Positions 7,912-16,798 are shown, counted from the first letter of the stretch. The stretch: 64,000 bases of DNA from Macrococcoides equi (GCF_047425865.1 NZ_CP179735.1); one strand, 5' to 3'. Translations and numbers: made by a program. Notes: a model not told the origin generated them from the letters alone.

Positions 7912-8988
7912 ATGTTTGATCAGTTAGAAATCGTAGAACAACGTTATGACCAGTTAAATGAATTATTAAGTGATCCAGATATCGTGAGTGATACGGAAAA
8001 ATTAAGAGAATATTCTAAAGAGCAGGCGGACTTGCAGGAAACTGTTGAAGTGTTTAGAGAATATAAAGATGTGAAACAACAACTTGAGGAAGCATTAGAA
8101 ATGATGGGTGATGCAAGTGATGCTGATGAACAGGAAATGATTAAAGAAGAAATTAATGAGTTAAAACCACAAATTCCTGTGCTGGAAGAGAAGATGAAAC
8201 TTTTACTTATTCCTAAGGATCCTATGGATGACAAGAACGTTGTCATGGAGATTCGTGGTGCAGCAGGTGGAGACGAAGCGAATATCTTTGCCGGAGACTT
8301 ATTCCGTATGTATTCAAGATTCTCTGAAGAGCAAGGCTGGAAGATTGAAGTTATGGAAACAAATGAAGCGGATCATGGTGGATTTAAAGAAATCAGTTTC
8401 ACAATTATCGGTAAAGGTGCCTATAGTAAACTGAAGTTCGAAAATGGTGCGCACCGTGTACAACGTATTCCGACAACGGAAAGTGGTGGCAGAATTCATA
8501 CTTCAACAGCAACAGTTGCTGTATTACCTGAAGTAGAAGACGTTGAGATTGAAATTCGTCAGGAAGACTTGCGTATCGAAACGTATCGTTCATCAGGTTC
8601 AGGTGGTCAGCACGTTAACACGACTGACTCAGCTGTACGTATTACACATATTCCAACAGGGATTGTTGCAACGTCATCTGAAAAATCACAAATTAAAAAC
8701 CGTGAGAAAGCTTTAAAATTACTTAAAACACGTGTATTTGATGCGAAATTACAGGAAGAACAGGCAAAATACTCTGAACAACGTAAATCAGCAGTAGGTA
8801 CCGGTGACCGTTCAGAACGTATTAGAACTTATAACTATCCACAAAACCGTGTGACAGACCACCGTATTGGATTAACGATTCAAAAATTAGATCAGATTGT
8901 TGAAGGTAAATTAAGCGAAGTTATCGATGCATTAACAATCGCTGAACAAACGTCTAAATTAGAAGCGTTAAATGATGGCGTGCTATAA
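7912..8988 (+). CDS. prfA: Peptide chain release factor 1
   Basis: Recognises UAA and UAG in the ribosomal A site and triggers hydrolysis of peptidyl-tRNA. At 358 residues it has the RF1 codon-recognition tripeptide region IPTTES (P-T-T at 187-189) and the universal GGQ at 231-233, whose Gln is the substrate of the next gene product. ATG 7912 follows AAAAGGAG; the upstream in-frame ATG at 7891 has no ribosome-binding site. The 3' end overlaps prmC by 17 bp, indicating translational coupling. Confidence 0.97.
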   Translation: MFDQLEIVEQRYDQLNELLSDPDIVSDTEKLREYSKEQADLQETVEVFREYKDVKQQLEEALEMMGDASDADEQEMIKEEINELKPQIPVLEEKMKLLLIPKDPMDDKNVVMEIRGAAGGDEANIFAGDLFRMYSRFSEEQGWKIEVMETNEADHGGFKEISFTIIGKGAYSKLKFENGAHRVQRIPTTESGGRIHTSTATVAVLPEVEDVEIEIRQEDLRIETYRSSGSGGQHVNTTDSAVRITHIPTGIVATSSEKSQIKNREKALKLLKTRVFDAKLQEEQAKYSEQRKSAVGTGDRSERIRTYNYPQNRVTDHRIGLTIQKLDQIVEGKLSEVIDALTIAEQTSKLEALNDGVL

Positions 8989-9814
8989 GATTGGTGATCT
9001 AATTAAGCAAGGTGAAAAGGCACTTGCAGAGTGCTTTGAACCTATCATTGGTGCAAAGTTTTTGATGATGGATTTATTTGATCTGACACAGATGGACGTG
9101 CTCATCAATCAGCGCCTGCTTTCTGAAGATGAGCGCGTGCGTTATTTATCAGGTATCGAGCAGTTGAGTAGACACGTTCCGCTCGCACATATTACTGGTT
9201 TTCAATTATTTTATGAGCGTAAGTTTATGGTGACACCTGATGTGCTTGTACCAAGAAATGAGACAGAAGAGCTTGTGCAACTCGTCATTGATAAATTTCA
9301 GCAGCGCACATCTTTTGTAGACATCGGTACGGGTAGTGGTGCGATTGCAGTAACCCTCTCATTAGAGTTATCTGCTTTAGCATATGCAGTAGATATTTCA
9401 CCTGATGCATTACGTATTGCTCGTCGTAATGCTGATGCATTACAAGCTGATGTTACTTTTTTTGAAGGTGATTTACTAACGCCACTTATCGCGCAAGGAA
9501 TCAAAGTGGATTGTCTCGTCAGTAACCCGCCATACATTGCACAGAGTGAACGTCCTTTAATGAATGATAGTGCGCTACACGACCCAGCGATAGCACTGTT
9601 TGCTGAAGACGAGGGGCTTGCGTTATATAAGCGTATGATTGATAGTATGCAGCACATACTGAATTCGCATGCGCTCGTTGCGTTTGAGATTGGTCACGCA
9701 CAAGGTGAGACATTATGTGCATATATCAATCATCGTTATCCACATCTTTCACCACAGATTGTACAGGATATCAATGGATTAGATCGTATTCTCTGGTTAG
9801 AGTGGTGTGAATAA
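8972..9814 (+). CDS. prmC: Release factor glutamine methyltransferase
   Basis: Methylates the Gln of the GGQ motif in release factors 1 and 2 using S-adenosylmethionine. The 280-residue protein has an N-terminal helical domain, a Rossmann methyltransferase domain with SAM-binding DIGTGSG, and the catalytic NPPY motif. It overlaps the end of prfA by 17 bp, the usual prfA-prmC arrangement. ATG codons at 8972 and 8975 are both possible. Its 3' end holds one perfect DnaA box (9736-9744), and the terminator directly after its stop codon is made of further DnaA boxes. Confidence 0.94.
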   Translation: MMACYKIGDLIKQGEKALAECFEPIIGAKFLMMDLFDLTQMDVLINQRLLSEDERVRYLSGIEQLSRHVPLAHITGFQLFYERKFMVTPDVLVPRNETEELVQLVIDKFQQRTSFVDIGTGSGAIAVTLSLELSALAYAVDISPDALRIARRNADALQADVTFFEGDLLTPLIAQGIKVDCLVSNPPYIAQSERPLMNDSALHDPAIALFAEDEGLALYKRMIDSMQHILNSHALVAFEIGHAQGETLCAYINHRYPHLSPQIVQDINGLDRILWLEWCE

Positions 9815-9961
9815 GTTATGCACAAATTACAATGGTTATCCACAATTTGTGCATAACTTTTTATTTTGTACTAAAATATAAGGCAAGAGAGGAGTTTACA
9901 GAATGGGTACAAAACTTTGGGATGTGCGTAACTATGTGGATGACTTATCCACTTATCCACA
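9736..9961. promoter_or_regulatory. DnaA-box cluster at prmC-tsaC
   Basis: Five perfect matches to the DnaA box TTATNCACA lie within 226 bp: 9736-9744 (+), 9816-9824 (+), 9836-9844 (+), 9848-9856 (-) and 9953-9961 (+). One-mismatch copies are at 9935-9943 (-) and 9945-9953 (+). The last two plus-strand sites share one base. Three boxes lie in the prmC-tsaC gap and the others in the flanking coding ends. Such density suggests a DnaA-binding cluster that titrates DnaA or affects local transcription. Binding itself is inferred. Confidence 0.78.
9813..9868 (+). terminator. prmC terminator built from DnaA boxes
   Basis: A perfect 16-bp stem (9813-9828 with 9844-9859) encloses a 15-nt loop and is followed by T5-A-T4. 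Each arm contains TTATGCACA in opposite orientation. A third box, TTATCCACA, starts in the loop and ends on the first base of the right arm. Confidence 0.88.
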
Positions 9962-10907
9962 AGTACAGGATATTATTACAGGTTTCAGACAAGATGAAAT
10001 TATTGCAATACCTACTGAAACCGTTTACGGGCTTGCAGCAAATGCAAAGAGTAGAATAGCTGTGAATAAGATATTTAAAGCAAAAGGCAGACCACAGGAT
10101 AATCCCTTAATCGTACATATTTATGATAGCGCACAAATTGATGACTTCGCTTCAATACCATACTCTGAGACGCATAGATTAATGGATGCATTCTGGCCGG
10201 GGCCAATATCGTTCATTCTTCCCTTAAAGAACGATATGCTGGCAGAGAATGTTACAGCAGGTCTCGATTCTGTTGCGGTACGTATGCCAAGTGAAAGAAT
10301 AGCGCGCCAACTATTGGCTTTAACGCAATTACCACTTGCAGCACCTTCAGCGAATACGAGCGGAAAACCTTCTCCCACAACAGCAGAGCATGTTAAATTT
10401 GATATGGACGGTAAGATTTACGGCATTGTTCAAGGTTTCCAGGTTGATGTTGGTATAGAAAGTACCGTTGTGGATTGTACCTCATATCCGTTTAAGATTG
10501 CGCGTCCAGGTGCGATTACAGCGCGCGATTTAGAGCGTATTGTGCCAGGTTGTGTGGGTGATGCAAATTATACTTCTGATAAACCTATTGCACCGGGAAT
10601 GAAATATCGTCACTATGCACCAGACAGTCCTTTGGAGTTAGTCACTGATGTATCACAATTAACGTTAAAGGCATCAGAAGCACTGATTGCACCACTTGCA
10701 GAGCTCACACGTTTTAGTGGGCATATTACCTATCCATTAAGTAACACATATGAGGATATTTCAGGTGCCATGCACAATTTATATGGAGCGTTGCGTGAGA
10801 TGGATCAGCAGGCTGGTATCACTAAAATTTATATTGCTGACTATACGCACATCACTGGCAGTGAAGCTTTGATGAATCGTATTAATAAAGCCACTTCAGG
10901 AAAGTAG
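9903..10907 (+). CDS. tsaC: L-threonylcarbamoyladenylate synthase (Sua5 type)
   Basis: Makes threonylcarbamoyl-AMP from threonine, bicarbonate and ATP, the first step of t6A modification at position 37 of ANN-decoding tRNAs. The 334-residue protein has the YrdC domain (about 1-205), with PTETVYGLAANAK, KAKGRPQDNPL and SANTSGKPSPT, and the C-terminal Sua5 domain (about 215-334), so it is the long Sua5/YwlC form. The ATG follows GAGAGGAG at 9889-9896. The partners TsaE, TsaB and TsaD are at 57322-59855. Its first 60 bp carry DnaA boxes. The phosphatase gene follows after 8 bp. Confidence 0.94.
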   Translation: MGTKLWDVRNYVDDLSTYPQVQDIITGFRQDEIIAIPTETVYGLAANAKSRIAVNKIFKAKGRPQDNPLIVHIYDSAQIDDFASIPYSETHRLMDAFWPGPISFILPLKNDMLAENVTAGLDSVAVRMPSERIARQLLALTQLPLAAPSANTSGKPSPTTAEHVKFDMDGKIYGIVQGFQVDVGIESTVVDCTSYPFKIARPGAITARDLERIVPGCVGDANYTSDKPIAPGMKYRHYAPDSPLELVTDVSQLTLKASEALIAPLAELTRFSGHITYPLSNTYEDISGAMHNLYGALREMDQQAGITKIYIADYTHITGSEALMNRINKATSGK

Positions 10908-10915
10908 GGGAACAG

Positions 10916-11341
10916 ATGGAAATAGTTTTTGTTTGTACAGGTAACACGTGTAGAAGTCCGTTAGCTGAAAGTATTGCTCAATCCATGACGAGTGCGCACA
11001 CCTTTACGTCGCGAGGTATCTTTGCAACAGACGGTATACCTGCTTCGCGCTATACAGCACAAATTATTGAAGAGCATCATTTGTCGCAAGCGACAAAAAG
11101 TGCGGCTTTTACGAAAAGTGATAGCGAGAAGGATCTAATTTTAACGATGACAGCAAGTCACCGTGACACCATTCGTTCAATGTATCCGGCAAGTAACGTC
11201 CACACACTAGTTGAATATGTTCAAGGGACAAGTAGGGATATCATGGATCCTTACGGCGGAGATTACGAAATATATTTGCAAACTTACCATGATTTGCATA
11301 AAAATATCACGAAATTATTAACAAAAATTGAGCATTATTAG
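10916..11341 (+). CDS. ywlE: Protein-arginine phosphatase (YwlE/PtpB type)
   Basis: A 141-residue low-molecular-weight phosphatase. The P-loop CTGNTCRS starts at Cys7 and has the general Asp in MDPYGG. Thr11 in the loop is the residue that, in B. subtilis YwlE, shifts specificity from phosphotyrosine to phosphoarginine, so it probably reverses McsB arginine phosphorylation; the McsB gene is not in the window. The start follows GGGG and lies 8 bp after tsaC, with which it is co-transcribed in relatives. Staphylococcus calls this gene ptpB. Confidence 0.88.
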   Translation: MEIVFVCTGNTCRSPLAESIAQSMTSAHTFTSRGIFATDGIPASRYTAQIIEEHHLSQATKSAAFTKSDSEKDLILTMTASHRDTIRSMYPASNVHTLVEYVQGTSRDIMDPYGGDYEIYLQTYHDLHKNITKLLTKIEHY

Positions 11342-11435
11342 ACAGTTTTAAAAAAACTGCCTCAAATTCCGGAAATGTTTTATCTCACTTTTTAAATAAG
11401 CTATAATATAAGAGAATGTGAATAGGAGGGATAAC

Positions 11436-11882
11436 GTGAAAGTTGCGATTGCAAGTGATCATGGTGGTTTTGAGTATAAAGCAAAGATTACCGAATATTT
11501 AACGTCTGCAGGCATTGAATTTAAAGATTTTGGACCTGAATCTACGGCGTCAGTGGATTATCCTGACTATGCCGGACCAGTTGCAGAGGCTGTAGCCTCC
11601 GGTGAATTTGACCGTGGTATTTTAATTTGTGGCACGGGTATTGGCATGAGTATTGCAGCTAATAAAGTACCAGGTATTCGTTGTGCGCTTGTTCATGACG
11701 TCTTTACGGCACAAGTCACGCGTGAGCACAATAATTCCAATGTACTGGCAATGGGTCAGCGTGTCATTGGAGAAGGATTAATGTTATTGATTGTTAAGAC
11801 ATGGCTGAATGCTGAATTTGAAGGCGGTCGTCATCAGCAGCGCATCGATAAGATAGCACAGCTGGAGTCATGCAATGGATAA
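11436..11882 (+). CDS. rpiB: Ribose-5-phosphate isomerase B family protein
   Basis: RpiB/LacAB-type sugar-phosphate isomerase of 148 residues, probably interconverting ribose 5-phosphate and ribulose 5-phosphate. The motifs are ASDHGGFEYK at the N-terminus and the active-site Cys65 in LICGTGIGMS. The start is GTG 11436, since AGGAGGG ends five bases upstream; the in-frame GTG at 11418 lies before that ribosome-binding site. A TATAAT at about 11403 probably belongs to its promoter. The last 8 bp overlap the DUF436 gene. A galactose or allose isomerase role cannot be excluded from sequence alone. Confidence 0.87.
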   Translation: MKVAIASDHGGFEYKAKITEYLTSAGIEFKDFGPESTASVDYPDYAGPVAEAVASGEFDRGILICGTGIGMSIAANKVPGIRCALVHDVFTAQVTREHNNSNVLAMGQRVIGEGLMLLIVKTWLNAEFEGGRHQQRIDKIAQLESCNG

Positions 11883-12396
11883 CATAAATACATTGTTAGA
11901 TGAACTTGTCGCAATTGATTTCTTTAAACCGGATACATTGTGTGTGATTGGTTGCTCGACGTCTGAGGTGATAGGAGAACGCATCGGGACACATAGTTCT
12001 GATGAAGTGGCTCAAATATTTTTTGAGGCGTTTGACCGAATACATGAGCAAACCGGTGTAGATTTTTGTTTTCAGGGATGTGAACATATTAATCGCGCTA
12101 TAACGATGGAACGTCGTGTACAGCAGCGTTACGGATTTGATATCGTGAGTGTTGTGCCTGTGAAAGGGGCGGGTGGCAGCATGAGCAGTACTGCTTATCA
12201 GAAGTTTGAGGATCCGGTCGTTGTTGAGCACGTTCAATGTGACTGCGGGATTGATATTGGTCAGACGTTGATCGGGATGCACATAAAGCATGTACAGATA
12301 CCTGTACGTGTATCAACAAAGCATATTGGTAAGGCAGTTGTGACGATAGCAACACATCGTCCGAAGCTCATCGGTGGACCTAGAAGTCATTATTAA
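11875..12396 (+). CDS. DUF436/TIGR01440 family protein (YwlG-like)
   Basis: A 173-residue conserved protein of the UPF0340 (YwlG) family, with a glycine-rich GGPRSHY end and CSTSEVIGERIG near the N-terminus. The biochemical function is not known to me. It overlaps rpiB by 8 bp and lies 18 bp before glyA, so the three are probably translated from one message. The same order (ywlF-ywlG-glyA) occurs in Bacillus, which supports the family call. Four cysteines (CSTS, FCFQGC, CDCG) could bind a metal; this is only a suggestion. Confidence 0.83.
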   Translation: MDNINTLLDELVAIDFFKPDTLCVIGCSTSEVIGERIGTHSSDEVAQIFFEAFDRIHEQTGVDFCFQGCEHINRAITMERRVQQRYGFDIVSVVPVKGAGGSMSSTAYQKFEDPVVVEHVQCDCGIDIGQTLIGMHIKHVQIPVRVSTKHIGKAVVTIATHRPKLIGGPRSHY

Positions 12397-12414
12397 TTAT
12401 TAGGGGGAATTGTA

Positions 12415-13650
12415 ATGAACGAAATTAAAGCACAAGATAATGTATTATTTGAAGCAATGCGTAAAGAATTGGAACGTCAAAATAATAATATCGAGTTAAT
12501 CGCTTCTGAAAACTTTGTTTCAAAAGCTGTTATGGAAGCACAAGGTTCAGTACTCACGAATAAATACGCTGAAGGTTATCCACACAAACGTTATTATGGC
12601 GGTTGCGAGTTTGTGGACATCGTAGAAGATTTGGCGCGTGACCGAGCTAAAGAATTATTTGGCGCTGAGCATGCCAATGTTCAACCCCATTCAGGAAGTC
12701 AGGCGAATATGGCTGTCTATCGTGTGGCATTAGAGCCTGGTGATACAGTACTTGGAATGAATTTAAGTCACGGTGGTCATTTAACACATGGCTCTCACGT
12801 GAATTTTAGTGGGATTGACTATAACTTTGTAGGTTATGAAGTTTCTAAAGAGACTGAAACGATTGATTATGATAATGTACGCGAACTTGCGCTTGAACAT
12901 AAGCCGAAGCTCATCGTTGCGGGTGCTTCTGCATATTCTCGTGAAATTGATTTTAAAGCGTTCAGAAAAATTGCTGACGAAGTTGATGCGTTGTTCATGG
13001 TAGATATGGCCCATATCGCTGGATTAGTAGCGACAGGATTACACGAAAACCCGGTACCGTATGCCGATTTTGTGACGACAACAACACACAAAACGTTACG
13101 TGGACCTCGTGGTGGTATGATTTTATGTAAGGAAGCATACGCCAAAGCAATTGATAAAGCAATTTTCCCTGGTATTCAAGGTGGACCGTTAATGCATGTC
13201 ATTGCTGCTAAAGCAGTAGCCTTTGGTGAGGCATTGCAACCTGAATTTAAGGAATATCAGTTACAAGTCATTAAAAATGCGAAAGAGTTATCTTCAACAT
13301 TGTCAGAGCGCGGACTACGTATCGTCAGCGAGGGTACTGATAATCATGTGTTCAGTGTAGATGTAACACCGATGGACTTAACAGGTAAAGTTGCCGAACA
13401 TGCATTAGATGCTGTAGGTATTACGACAAATAAAAATACAATTCCCTTTGATACAGCAAGTCCATTTGTAACAAGTGGTATTCGTATTGGAACACCAGCG
13501 GTTACAACACGTGGATTAAAAGAAGAAGAAATGAAGTTGATTGGTAATATCATCGCCGATGTATTAGCCAATCATGAAGATGAAAAAGTTTTACAGGAAG
13601 CTAGAGAAAAAGTGAAATCTATCACTGATAAATTTCCTTTATATAAATAA
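12415..13650 (+). CDS. glyA: Serine hydroxymethyltransferase
   Basis: PLP enzyme that interconverts serine and glycine while charging tetrahydrofolate with a one-carbon unit. The 411-residue protein has ELIASENF near the start, the PHSGSQAN phosphate-binding loop, and the PLP lysine Lys226 in TTTTHKTLRGPRGG. The start follows AGGGGGA at good spacing. It is downstream of the DUF436 gene and upstream of upp, a conserved Firmicute cluster. A perfect DnaA-box string at 12576-12584 encodes the conserved YPH segment and is probably a coding coincidence. Confidence 0.97.
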   Translation: MNEIKAQDNVLFEAMRKELERQNNNIELIASENFVSKAVMEAQGSVLTNKYAEGYPHKRYYGGCEFVDIVEDLARDRAKELFGAEHANVQPHSGSQANMAVYRVALEPGDTVLGMNLSHGGHLTHGSHVNFSGIDYNFVGYEVSKETETIDYDNVRELALEHKPKLIVAGASAYSREIDFKAFRKIADEVDALFMVDMAHIAGLVATGLHENPVPYADFVTTTTHKTLRGPRGGMILCKEAYAKAIDKAIFPGIQGGPLMHVIAAKAVAFGEALQPEFKEYQLQVIKNAKELSSTLSERGLRIVSEGTDNHVFSVDVTPMDLTGKVAEHALDAVGITTNKNTIPFDTASPFVTSGIRIGTPAVTTRGLKEEEMKLIGNIIADVLANHEDEKVLQEAREKVKSITDKFPLYK

Positions 13651-13676
13651 ATTTATTAGAGTCTGGAGTGTTTATT

Positions 13677-14306
13677 GTGGCGAAAGTCCATGTTTTTGAT
13701 CATCCATTAATTCAGCACAAATTAAGTTATATTCGTGATGAAAAGACAGGTACGAAAGAATTTCGTGAACTTGTTGATGAAGTAGGTATGTTAATGGCCT
13801 ACGAAGTTACCAGAGATTTAGAGTTAGATGATGTAACGGTGAAGACACCTGTAATAGAAATGACAGCAAAACGTCTTTCAGGTAAGAAGATGGCCGTAGT
13901 ACCAATATTACGTGCAGGTCTTGGTATGACGGATGGTGTATTAAAGCTTATCCCTGCAGCACGTGTAGGTCATATCGGTCTATATCGTGATCCGGAGACG
14001 TTACAACCGGTTGAATATTTTGCGAAGTTACCACAAGATATTGAAGAGCGTGATTTTATCGTAGTCGATCCAATGCTTGCAACGGGTGGAAGTGCGATTG
14101 AAGCGATTCATTCCCTTAAAAAACGTGGTGCAACAAAAATTCGTTTTATGTGCTTGATTGCAGCGCCTGAAGGTGTGAAATTATTGCAGGAAGCGCATCC
14201 TGATGTAGATATCTATATTGCAGCGTTAGATGAAAAATTAAATGATCATGGCTACATTGTTCCTGGTTTAGGAGATGCCGGCGATAGATTGTTTGGTACA
14301 AAATAA
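13677..14306 (+). CDS. upp: Uracil phosphoribosyltransferase
   Basis: Salvages uracil to UMP with PRPP. The 209-residue protein shows the PRPP-binding segment VVDPMLATGGSAIEAI and the uracil-binding GYIVPGLGDAGDR at the C-terminus. GTG 13677 is chosen: GGAG at 13665-13668 lies eight bases upstream, and the product starts MAKVHVFDHPLIQHKL as in relatives. The in-frame GTG at 13668 overlaps the ribosome-binding site. It follows glyA by 26 bp and precedes mnaA by 17 bp. Confidence 0.95.
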   Translation: MAKVHVFDHPLIQHKLSYIRDEKTGTKEFRELVDEVGMLMAYEVTRDLELDDVTVKTPVIEMTAKRLSGKKMAVVPILRAGLGMTDGVLKLIPAARVGHIGLYRDPETLQPVEYFAKLPQDIEERDFIVVDPMLATGGSAIEAIHSLKKRGATKIRFMCLIAAPEGVKLLQEAHPDVDIYIAALDEKLNDHGYIVPGLGDAGDRLFGTK

Positions 14307-14323
14307 TATATTAGGAGATTATC

Positions 14324-15469
14324 ATGAAAAAAATTATGACGATATTTGGTACAAGACCTGAAGCTATTAAAATGGCGCCGCTTGTACTTGCTTTAAAAGA
14401 AGATCCGGAATTAGAACCGATTGTAGTAGTAACAGCACAACACAGAGAAATGTTAGACCAAGTTTTAACAATCTTTGATATTACACCAGATTATGATTTA
14501 AATATCATGAAAGCTGGTCAAACATTATCTGAAGTTACCAGTCGTGTTGTAATGGGATTAGAAGCCGTTATTAAAGAAGCTGAGCCAGATATGATTTTAA
14601 TTCATGGTGATACGACGACAACATTCGCTGGAAGTTTAGCTGCATTCTATAACGAAGTGGCAATCGGCCATGTTGAAGCAGGTCTACGTACTTTCCAGAA
14701 ATATTCACCATTCCCTGAAGAAATGAACCGTCAGATGACAGGTGTATTAGCGGATATTCATTTTGCACCGACTGAAGAAGCGGCTCAAAATCTACTAAAT
14801 GAAAACAAACCAGCAGATAAAATCGCTATCACAGGTAATACTGCAATCGATGCTTTGAAGACAACAGTAAAGTCTGATTATGTTTCAGAAATCTTAAATA
14901 AAGCTGACGGCAGAAAAGTGATTCTGCTTACTGCTCACCGTCGTGAAAATATCGGTCAACCGATGCACAACATCTTTAGTGCGATTCGCCGTATCGTTGA
15001 TGAGTTTGATGATGTTGAAGTTGTGTATCCGATGCATAAAAATCCGAAAGTTCGAGAAATCGCAGGGGAGCATCTGGCTAATCATGAACGTATCCAGTTG
15101 ATTGAACCACTTGATGTGATTGATTTCCATAACTTCGCATCACGCAGTCACTTCATCTTAACTGATTCAGGAGGCGTACAGGAAGAAGCACCATCACTTG
15201 GGAAACCGGTATTGGTACTACGTGATACGACTGAAAGACCAGAAGGTGTGAAAGCTGGAACATTAAAGCTTGCAGGTATTGAAGAAGAAAATATCTACGC
15301 ACTAACAAAAACATTGTTAACAGATGAAGCAACATACCAAAGTATGTCAAAAGCAAGTAATCCATATGGTGATGGAGAAACTTCTAAGAGAATTTGTGAG
15401 CATATTAAACATTATTTTGGCTTGACAGCGGAAAAACCGGCACCATTTAAAGTTGAAGCATCAAAATAA
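14324..15469 (+). CDS. mnaA: UDP-N-acetylglucosamine 2-epimerase (non-hydrolysing)
   Basis: Interconverts UDP-GlcNAc and UDP-ManNAc. In staphylococci the product feeds the ManNAc unit of the wall teichoic acid linkage. The 381-residue GT-B-like protein has the start IFGTRPEAIKMAPL, catalytic-region segments IHGDTTTT and VEAGLRTF, and TDSGGVQEEAP near residue 290. It sits between upp and the atp operon, as in S. aureus. No obvious terminator separates it from the atp promoter region. Confidence 0.93.
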   Translation: MKKIMTIFGTRPEAIKMAPLVLALKEDPELEPIVVVTAQHREMLDQVLTIFDITPDYDLNIMKAGQTLSEVTSRVVMGLEAVIKEAEPDMILIHGDTTTTFAGSLAAFYNEVAIGHVEAGLRTFQKYSPFPEEMNRQMTGVLADIHFAPTEEAAQNLLNENKPADKIAITGNTAIDALKTTVKSDYVSEILNKADGRKVILLTAHRRENIGQPMHNIFSAIRRIVDEFDDVEVVYPMHKNPKVREIAGEHLANHERIQLIEPLDVIDFHNFASRSHFILTDSGGVQEEAPSLGKPVLVLRDTTERPEGVKAGTLKLAGIEEENIYALTKTLLTDEATYQSMSKASNPYGDGETSKRICEHIKHYFGLTAEKPAPFKVEASK

Positions 15470-15562
15470 TTTCATATACCCGTTCTGAAAAAATAAACAT
15501 AATTATGTGTCTAAAATGTGAACATTCCGTGAAGTTTATGTTTCTAATATTCTGACATAGCA

Positions 15563-15591
15563 TTGACACTTAATTTTGCCTATATTATCAT
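15563..15591 (+). promoter_or_regulatory. Promoter of the atp operon
   Basis: TTGACA, a 17-bp spacer and TATCAT, with transcription starting near 15598. The leader then contains the palindromic segment at 15602-15627: an 8-bp hairpin GTTTTCAT / ATGAAAAC and, overlapping it, a 14-nt CcpA-site-like string. The ribosome-binding site of atpI follows directly. Confidence 0.6.
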
Positions 15592-15647
15592 AAATGAGGA
15601 ATGAAACGGTTTTCATTCGATGAAAACTTTTCTAAGGAGTTTCTGCA

Positions 15648-16001
15648 ATGTCAGAATTTCGAGTTTTTTTTAAGCGGTATTTGCAGTATTTTTTATATCT
15701 AATTCTAATTTTTGTCATAATCGGCGCAGTCACTCATAATGATTTTGTGTTAGGATTAGTTATTGGTACAATAGCGTCTGCTATTAGTACTTTCGTATGG
15801 TATCACTACTTATCGCGTGCGATGAAAAGTGATGCATTGTACATCTCAAGTGGTATGGGGATTCGCTTTTTAATAGCGGTCATGGCATGCCTCTTCTGGG
15901 TGAGGTATCCTGATACATTTAATTTATTAGGTATCGCACTTGGCCTGATGCTCACCTATGTAATGATTATCATTCATGGCGTGAACAGTTTGAAAAAATA
16001 A
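15648..16001 (+). CDS. atpI: ATP synthase subunit I
   Basis: A 117-residue membrane protein with four hydrophobic segments, the usual size and place of AtpI at the head of the atp operon. AtpI proteins help assemble the c-ring or supply Mg2+; the exact role here is inferred from the family. The start follows AAGGAG at 15634-15639. Sequence conservation in this family is low, so position and topology carry the call. It is 23 bp before atpB. Confidence 0.85.
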   Translation: MSEFRVFFKRYLQYFLYLILIFVIIGAVTHNDFVLGLVIGTIASAISTFVWYHYLSRAMKSDALYISSGMGIRFLIAVMACLFWVRYPDTFNLLGIALGLMLTYVMIIIHGVNSLKK

Positions 16002-16024
16002 TACATATAGGAAGAGGTGAAGGA

Positions 16025-16750
16025 ATGGGACACGAATCACCCCTCTATACATTGAAACTCGCGGGACATGATATTATTTTCAATCTGTCTTCAATGTTGA
16101 TGATTACTGTAGCAGCGGTTATCGTATTTTTAATTGCGATACTTTTCACACGCAATTTGAGTGTACGTCCGCACGGTAAACAAAACTTCATTGAATGGGT
16201 TTTCGATTTTACTAGAGGCATTATTAACAGTAATATGGCGTGGAACAAAGGTGGGCGTTTTCATTTTCTGGCAGTAACATTGTTATTATTCATTTTTGTT
16301 GCGAATATGCTGGGATTACCATTTGCAATTGTAAGTGGTCACACATTATGGTGGAAATCACCGACTGCTGATCCAACTGTCACATTAACACTTTCAACGC
16401 TAATGGTACTATTAACACATTTCTATGGTATCAAGATGCGTGGCGCTGGAAATTACTTTAAGAGTTTTGCTCAACCGGTATGGTTTATGGTACCGTTCAA
16501 GATTATTGAAGAATTTTCATCTACTTTAACACTTGGTCTGCGACTTTACGGTAACATCTTCGCAGGTGAAGTACTACTTGGACTACTCGCTGGTCTTTTA
16601 ACAACATTTGGTGCACTTGGTGCCATCGGTGGATTTATTCCATTAGTTATCTGGCAAGGTTTCTCAATTTTCGTCGGGTCAATTCAGGCCTACATTTTCG
16701 TTATGTTATCAATGGTTTATATGTCACATAAAGTGTCAGATGACCATTAA
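16025..16750 (+). CDS. atpB: ATP synthase subunit a
   Basis: Membrane stator subunit of Fo that forms the proton half-channels against the c-ring. The 241-residue protein has several membrane helices and the essential arginine Arg173 in LGLRLYGNIFAGEV. The start follows AAGAGGTGA at normal spacing. It is the second gene of the operon, 48 bp before atpE. Confidence 0.96.
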   Translation: MGHESPLYTLKLAGHDIIFNLSSMLMITVAAVIVFLIAILFTRNLSVRPHGKQNFIEWVFDFTRGIINSNMAWNKGGRFHFLAVTLLLFIFVANMLGLPFAIVSGHTLWWKSPTADPTVTLTLSTLMVLLTHFYGIKMRGAGNYFKSFAQPVWFMVPFKIIEEFSSTLTLGLRLYGNIFAGEVLLGLLAGLLTTFGALGAIGGFIPLVIWQGFSIFVGSIQAYIFVMLSMVYMSHKVSDDH

Positions 16751-16798
16751 TATAAAAATTTAAAAAAACTATCATATTTCTTTAGGAGGAAATTATTA

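Noticed and set aside
11346..11362. Terminator after ywlE (CAGTTTT / AAAACTG)
   Set aside because: Short AT-rich stem with no T run on either strand, so too weak to call.
12576..12584. Perfect DnaA box in glyA
   Set aside because: It is a single site and encodes the conserved YPH residues, so coding explains it.
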